In this document: in pieces, positions 7,002 to 9,340 of the stretch
Layout of the letters: every line of letters starts with the position of its first letter
Position numbering within the stretch: the first letter of the stretch is position 1
DNA from: JAAZMI01 sp964603615
Lineage (GTDB): Bacteria > Bacillota > Dethiobacteria > DTU022 > UBA8154
NCBI GenBank assembly: GCA_964603615.1
Contig: CAZRVU010000060.1
Span: forward strand, 1-9,340
Direction of reading: 5' to 3'
DNA length: 9,340 nucleotides
Notes under the pieces: model-generated
The model's input: only the letters and a program-made list of their open reading frames with translations
Databases searched by the model: none
What the model was told of the DNA's origin: nothing
Program-made: the position numbers and the translations under genes

Positions 7002-7098
7002 AAAAAAAGTACCCGCCTTCTCAGTACATACGTTCTATGTTGGGCACCAAGATTCCTGGTAAAAAAGAAATTCTTTCATATCTATAACCGGGCGGGTA
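7002..7098 (-). terminator. Branched hairpin (four-way-junction-like) ending in a U tract
   Basis: Read on the minus strand, UACCCGCC (7091-7098) pairs perfectly with GGCGGGUA (7010-7017), and the 3' arm is followed by C and seven U (7002-7008). Between the arms lie three simple hairpins in series: AAAGA-AUU-UCUUU (7064-7076), ACCAG-GAAUC-UUGGU (7046-7060, closing on a G-U pair) and ACAUA-GAACG-UAUGU (7026-7040). An 8-bp outer stem enclosing three short arms plus a U tract could be a structured terminator for the HNH gene transcript, a small RNA, or the end of a mobile element. The pairings are seen directly; the fold was not computed and the role is inference. Confidence 0.45.
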
Positions 7099-7106
7099 AA
7101 AGGTGG

Positions 7107-7936
7107 CTATCCCCCATAGGCTCTGCCGATTGGAATTCGATTGTGTGTCACAACCCCCGTCCCCCTGACACACAACCCCCGTCCCCCCGACACACAAAGG
7201 GCAACAGTATTATTTATAGTATCTTCACCGCCTCGTGAAAGCCATTTAATGTGATGGATTTCCAAAAAAGGTTCGCCGTCAGGGTTAACAAAAGGTGCTT
7301 TTTGGTTACAAAGCTGACATTTGCCTTCTGCCCGCCGTCGGGCATACCCAGCAACGTAGGGGTCACGCATAAAAGCAGTTGAACCAACTCTTCTAGTGGC
7401 TGCCTGCCGGTGGGAAAATTGAATACGTTGCTGAAGTTCGCTATCATCCAGGCGTTTAGCTATTTTTTCTTTATCCTCTTGTTTTTTGTCTATGAGTTCT
7501 TTGGGTAGGGCTGTCGGGGCTGATGCATTACCATCCGCAAGGGGAAAACCCATACCTGCCTTAACTTACTATTGGCATCAGGTTGTCTTTCCTGAAAAGG
7601 ATTCTTGGCCAATTTGACCTTACCCATATAGGTATATTGACCCCTTTCGAATACCTCAAATAAATGGATATCAACCCCGTTTTGGTGTGACTCAGCAAGG
7701 GTTTTATTCTGCATAAAATCCAATTTTTGATCACCTTGCTGGCCCATGCCGGTATAATAAAAAATATCTCCACTCCAGCGGTTTTCATAAATGGAGCGGA
7801 TATTATCTGATACAAGGACCAGGGTTTTGGTTTGAAGTGAACGCCGCATGCCACCCTGTCCACTACACTTAAAAATATCAGCAAGTTGTTTGTTGTCTAT
7901 AACATCACCTAGTTGCAAGCCAGGGTCAAAACCCAT
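7107..7936 (-). pseudogene. McrA-like HNH endonuclease with SRA-type reader domain, frameshifted and truncated
   Basis: The ATG at 7936 has AGGTG 8 nt upstream and opens about 130 residues resembling the SRA-type domain of ScoMcrA-like modification-dependent endonucleases (GDVIDNKQLADIFKCSGQGG, IFYYTGMGQQGDQKL, NKTLAESHQNGVDIHLFEVF, ending VWVFPL). The frame then shifts by one base at the T4/C4 run (7541-7548). Adding one C would join VFPL to ADGNASAPTALPKELIDKKQ. The second part carries a linker and the HNH domain: CQLC, then EIHHIKWLSRGGEDTINNTV and ALC. The expected final C-P-N-C-H segment is replaced by codons read from a REP-like repeat (7141-7198), and the frame ends at 7107. Such enzymes are type IV restriction systems that cut DNA carrying modified bases. 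With a frameshift and a broken HNH motif this copy should be inactive, unless the frameshift is a sequencing error. Confidence 0.82.
7141..7198 (-). repeat. REP-like element: two 22-bp tandem units plus an inverted half
   Basis: Two 22-bp units, 7151-7172 and 7173-7194, differ at one base (T7166 versus C7188). On the minus strand each holds the core GGGGGACGGGGGTTGTG. TTGTGTGTCA (7141-7150) is a perfect inverted copy of TGACACACAA (7166-7175), so the element can fold into a 10-bp hairpin with a 15-nt loop. GTGTCAGGGGGACGG-type repeats are, from recall, scattered in many Clostridia genomes and associated with REP-associated tyrosine (IS200-like) transposases. No such transposase is in this window. 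It lies in the HNH gene exactly where the last metal-binding cysteine/histidine motif should be. Confidence 0.75.
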
Positions 7937-7967
7937 TTTCTAAACACCTACTTTTTATTTATTTTTT

Positions 7968-8000
7968 TATCTATAACCAGAGCTGTTTTATGTTAAACAG
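7968..8000 (-). promoter_or_regulatory. Candidate promoter with overlapping palindrome upstream of the HNH pseudogene
   Basis: On the minus strand TTAACA (7991-7996) is followed after 17 nt by TAGATA (7968-7973). TATAGA with a 15-nt spacer is the alternative. The -35 box lies in the inverted repeat CTGTTT (7983-7988) / AAACAG (7995-8000), a possible operator or simple hairpin. Box matches are modest. Confidence 0.3.
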
Positions 8001-8023
8001 TTGGATAACTAATTTCTGCTGCC

Positions 8024-8038
8024 AGGGTTTTTAACCCT
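8024..8038 (-). repeat. Short hairpin overlapping the mutT stop codon
   Basis: AGGGTT-AAA-AACCCT is a perfect 6-bp stem with a three-base loop; the TAA stop (8031-8033) lies within it. On the minus strand it is followed by GGCAGCAG rather than a U tract, so it is a poor intrinsic terminator. It may protect the mRNA 3' end. Confidence 0.4.
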
Positions 8039-8450
8039 CAATGTTTGTTTTTAACAGCTTGTCTATTATTTCATAATCTGCAGGGACGAAATTATAATCA
8101 GGTAAGTCCTTGATAAATATCCAGCGGTATTCCTGGCACTCGACAGCTTTTGGTTTGCCGGAAACTATTTCAGCAGTAAAAGCATGCAAGTGCATTTTAC
8201 CCCAGGGATATTGGTAAAAAAAATCATGAAAGAAACCGGTAACCTTGACCTTTATACCTAACTCTTCCTTGAGTTCACGAATCAGGCATTCAGAAGGTTT
8301 TTCTTGCTGTTCAATTTTCCCTCCGGGAAACTCCCATTTACCAGCAAGACGATCCCCTTCTCGGCGTAAAGTGATTAACACTTTATCTGCGTCTAAAATT
8401 ATGCCTGCCGTTACTAAGACAGCGGGGCCAGCGTTATAATGTGATGGCAA
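8031..8450 (-). CDS. mutT: MutT-type Nudix hydrolase (8-oxo-dGTP diphosphatase-like)
   Basis: A 139-residue protein with a complete Nudix box at residues 44-66: GKIEQQE, then KPSECLI and RELKEELGI, fitting Gx5Ex7REUxEExGU. The WEFPGG just before the box and the short single-domain length are typical of MutT/YvcI-like enzymes, which hydrolyse 8-oxo-dGTP or related nucleoside triphosphates to monophosphates with Mg2+ to sanitise the nucleotide pool. Nudix specificity cannot be settled from sequence alone. I chose the TTG at 8450 because GTGAGG (8460-8465) precedes it by 9 nt. The frame extends five codons to a GTG at 8465, but that codon has no ribosome-binding site and would fall within the apparent Shine-Dalgarno site. 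A TATAAT lies at 8486-8491. The gene looks intact and is followed by a small hairpin and the HNH pseudogene 94 bp on. Confidence 0.9.
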   Translation of the reverse strand: MPSHYNAGPAVLVTAGIILDADKVLITLRREGDRLAGKWEFPGGKIEQQEKPSECLIRELKEELGIKVKVTGFFHDFFYQYPWGKMHLHAFTAEIVSGKPKAVECQEYRWIFIKDLPDYNFVPADYEIIDKLLKTNIEG

Positions 8451-8485
8451 AATTGTAAACCTCACTTTAAATTTATCTTATCTTG

Positions 8486-8491
8486 ATTATA
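8486..8491 (-). promoter_or_regulatory. -10 box of a candidate mutT promoter
   Basis: A perfect TATAAT on the minus strand, about 35 nt upstream of the preferred TTG start. No good -35 box occurs 16-18 nt upstream (the sequence there is A-rich, CAAAAA). The perfect palindrome AAGCTAGCTT (8501-8510) lies in the spacer region and could be an operator. Initiation here would leave too short a leader for the GTG at 8465, which also favours the TTG start. Confidence 0.35.
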
Positions 8492-8510
8492 ATGAGCTCC
8501 AAGCTAGCTT

Positions 8511-8944
8511 TTTGCACCTAAAATTACATTTCTTTCTTTTTTAAAAAATATCCTGCATTTGGCCGCACCTTCATGGATAAACTTATAAATATGCAAGATA
8601 TTGTATTACCCGTATAGTAGCAGGTTGGGTAGGAAATAAAAGAGGGATTAGGTTTATCTGCCCGGGAATGACTGGTGTAAATATTTTCGTACCTCATTCA
8701 CATCGGGGGCCGTGGATTGAGAACGCATTACATGGTGGCTTAACCAGTATTGACAAAGATGCTCTTAGATACTTCTAATAATTGCTTCTATCCCAATATA
8801 CTATGGGAAAACTGCGGGAAACTTTAAGATCAAGCAAGGGGTATTAAATACCACAGATGCAGCAATATTGTATCTTGTGTGTATCTTACCGCCGTCATTA
8901 ATCGACTATAGACACCTATTATTAGAAAATAAATTACAAAAGAA
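8511..8944. other. Gap between mutT and tRNA-Val with no convincing gene
   Basis: I see no gene with a start, ribosome-binding site and recognisable protein. One plus-strand frame is open from 8581 to 8778, with an ATG at 8668 giving MTGVNIFVPHSHRGPWIENA and ending ALRYF, but it has no good Shine-Dalgarno site and no family I recognise. Short frames after 8801 (MGKLRETLRSSKGY) and after about 8830 (GVLNTTDAAILYLV) look like scraps. A plus-strand TTGACA (8752-8757) with TCTAAT 18 nt on is promoter-like but leads to nothing evident. It is either noncoding or a heavily decayed gene. Confidence 0.5.
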
Positions 8945-8976
8945 AAACCCCGCAACCGTTGATAGTTGCGGGGTTT
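8945..8976 (-). terminator. Intrinsic terminator of the tRNA-Val transcript
   Basis: AAACCCCGCAAC (8945-8956) and GTTGCGGGGTTT (8965-8976) form a perfect 12-bp GC-rich stem with an 8-nt loop. On the minus strand the stem runs into TTCTTTTG, giving a U-rich tail. It lies 14 nt beyond the tRNA's CCA end. Confidence 0.9.
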
Positions 8977-8990
8977 CTGATGTTTCTTCC

Positions 8991-9065
8991 TGGTGGGGCT
9001 GCAGGGATTTGAACCCTGGGCCTCTTGAATGTGAGTCAAGCGCTCTCCCCCTGAGCTACAGCCCC
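8991..9065 (-). tRNA. tRNA-Val (anticodon CAC)
   Basis: A complete cloverleaf can be traced on the minus strand. The acceptor stem is GGGGCTG (9059-9065) with CAGCCCC (8995-9001), followed by discriminator A and an encoded CCA (8991-8993). The D arm is GCTC/GAGC. The anticodon stem is CTTGA/TCAAG around the loop CTCACAT, so the anticodon is CAC (9031-9033), reading the valine codon GUG. The variable loop has 5 nt, and the T arm is CAGGG/CCCTG with loop TTCAAAT. It stands alone, with its own terminator downstream and a tandem 41-bp array immediately upstream. I see no clear promoter, although TAGAAT at 9089-9094 in the first repeat unit could serve as a -10 box. Confidence 0.96.
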
Positions 9066-9080
9066 CCGTAAAATCATTTA

Positions 9081-9310
9081 CCTTTGTAATTCTACTTATC
9101 TGCGTCTGAAAACCTCGTTTTCATTTGTAATTCTGTTTGCCTGTATCTGAAAACCTCGTTTTCATTTGTAACTCTGCCTGCCTGTGTCTGAAAACCTTGT
9201 TTTCATTTGTAACTCTGCCTGCCTGTGTCTGAAAACCTCGTTCCCATTGGAAATTCCGCCTGCCTGTGACTGGGAGCTTCATTTCCCTTTGTAATTCTAG
9301 CTGCTTATGT
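9081..9310. repeat. Tandem array of 41-bp units upstream of tRNA-Val
   Basis: The units start at 9081, 9122, 9163, 9204, 9245 and 9286, each exactly 41 bp except the last, which decays after about 25 bp. Each carries a (C/T)TTTGTAA-TTCTG-like head and the core TGAAAACCTCGTTTTCA, a 7-bp palindrome with a 3-nt loop (for example 9107-9123 and 9148-9164). Units 2 and 3 are closest to each other; units 4 and 5 have diverged, and the palindrome arms are lost there. 41 is not a multiple of three and no frame is kept, so it is not coding. There are no spacers, so it is a minisatellite and not a CRISPR array. Confidence 0.9.
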
Positions 9311-9340
9311 TTAAATTGCTGTATTATCTTGCGGCAAAAA

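Noticed and set aside
8451..8465. GTG at 8465 as the mutT start
   Set aside because: No ribosome-binding site precedes it, it lies too close to the TATAAT box, and the GTGAGG it belongs to is better explained as the Shine-Dalgarno site for the TTG at 8450.
8752..8780. Plus-strand TTGACA/TCTAAT promoter
   Set aside because: The 18-nt spacer and good boxes are promoter-like, but no gene or structured RNA follows on that strand before the terminator and antisense tRNA.
8830..9071. Open frames on both strands over 8830-9071
   Set aside because: They read through the tRNA-Val gene and its terminator; the peptide motif (GCRDLNPGPLECESSALPLS) is a familiar tRNA-derived artefact.
9081..9310. CRISPR array
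   Set aside because: The 41-bp units are contiguous with no variable spacers between repeats, and no cas gene is present.

Overview
The window looks like a chromosomal stretch from a Gram-positive anaerobe of the Clostridia, probably near Desulfotomaculum, Pelotomaculum and other Peptococcaceae. The evidence is the surface protein ending in a copper-amine-oxidase-like stalk domain, the DUF3006 and ComEC-like pair, strong Shine-Dalgarno sites with TTG and GTG starts, an Rpn-family remnant, and a short GTGTCAGGGGGACGG-type repeat. The genus is an inference. Every recognisable gene lies on the minus strand, so transcription runs from the right edge to the left edge.

Right part (about 8000-9340): six tandem 41-bp units (the sixth decayed) sit just upstream of a tRNA-Val(CAC) gene, which is closed by a strong intrinsic terminator. 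About 450 bp with no convincing gene follow, then an intact MutT-type Nudix hydrolase with a TATAAT box and a Shine-Dalgarno site that favours a TTG start.

Middle part (about 5300-8000): a decay zone. It holds a McrA-like HNH endonuclease with an SRA-type reader domain, broken by a 1-nt frameshift and cut in its HNH motif by a REP-like tandem repeat. Next comes a branched inverted-repeat structure ending in a U tract, then the C-terminal half of an Rpn-family nuclease/transposase, about 280 bp of scrambled sequence, and a ComEC/Rec2-type metallo-beta-lactamase-fold protein that has lost its N-terminal strand. A small intact DUF3006 gene follows, the usual companion of such hydrolases.

Left part (1-5000): one gene of 1549 codons encodes a secreted modular protein. 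In order it has a signal peptide, ten internalin-type 22-residue leucine-rich repeats, fifteen RCC1-type propeller motifs, an InlB-B-type repeat, a Pro/Gly linker, an Ala-rich domain and a C-terminal stalk domain. Immediately beyond it, running off the left edge, are the first 34 codons of an M20-family amidohydrolase.

I see no intact new multi-gene system. The items most worth a second look are the architecture of the giant surface protein, the four-way-junction-like RNA element at 7002-7098, the REP-interrupted restriction gene, the 41-bp array beside tRNA-Val, and the scrambled 6098-6379 interval.
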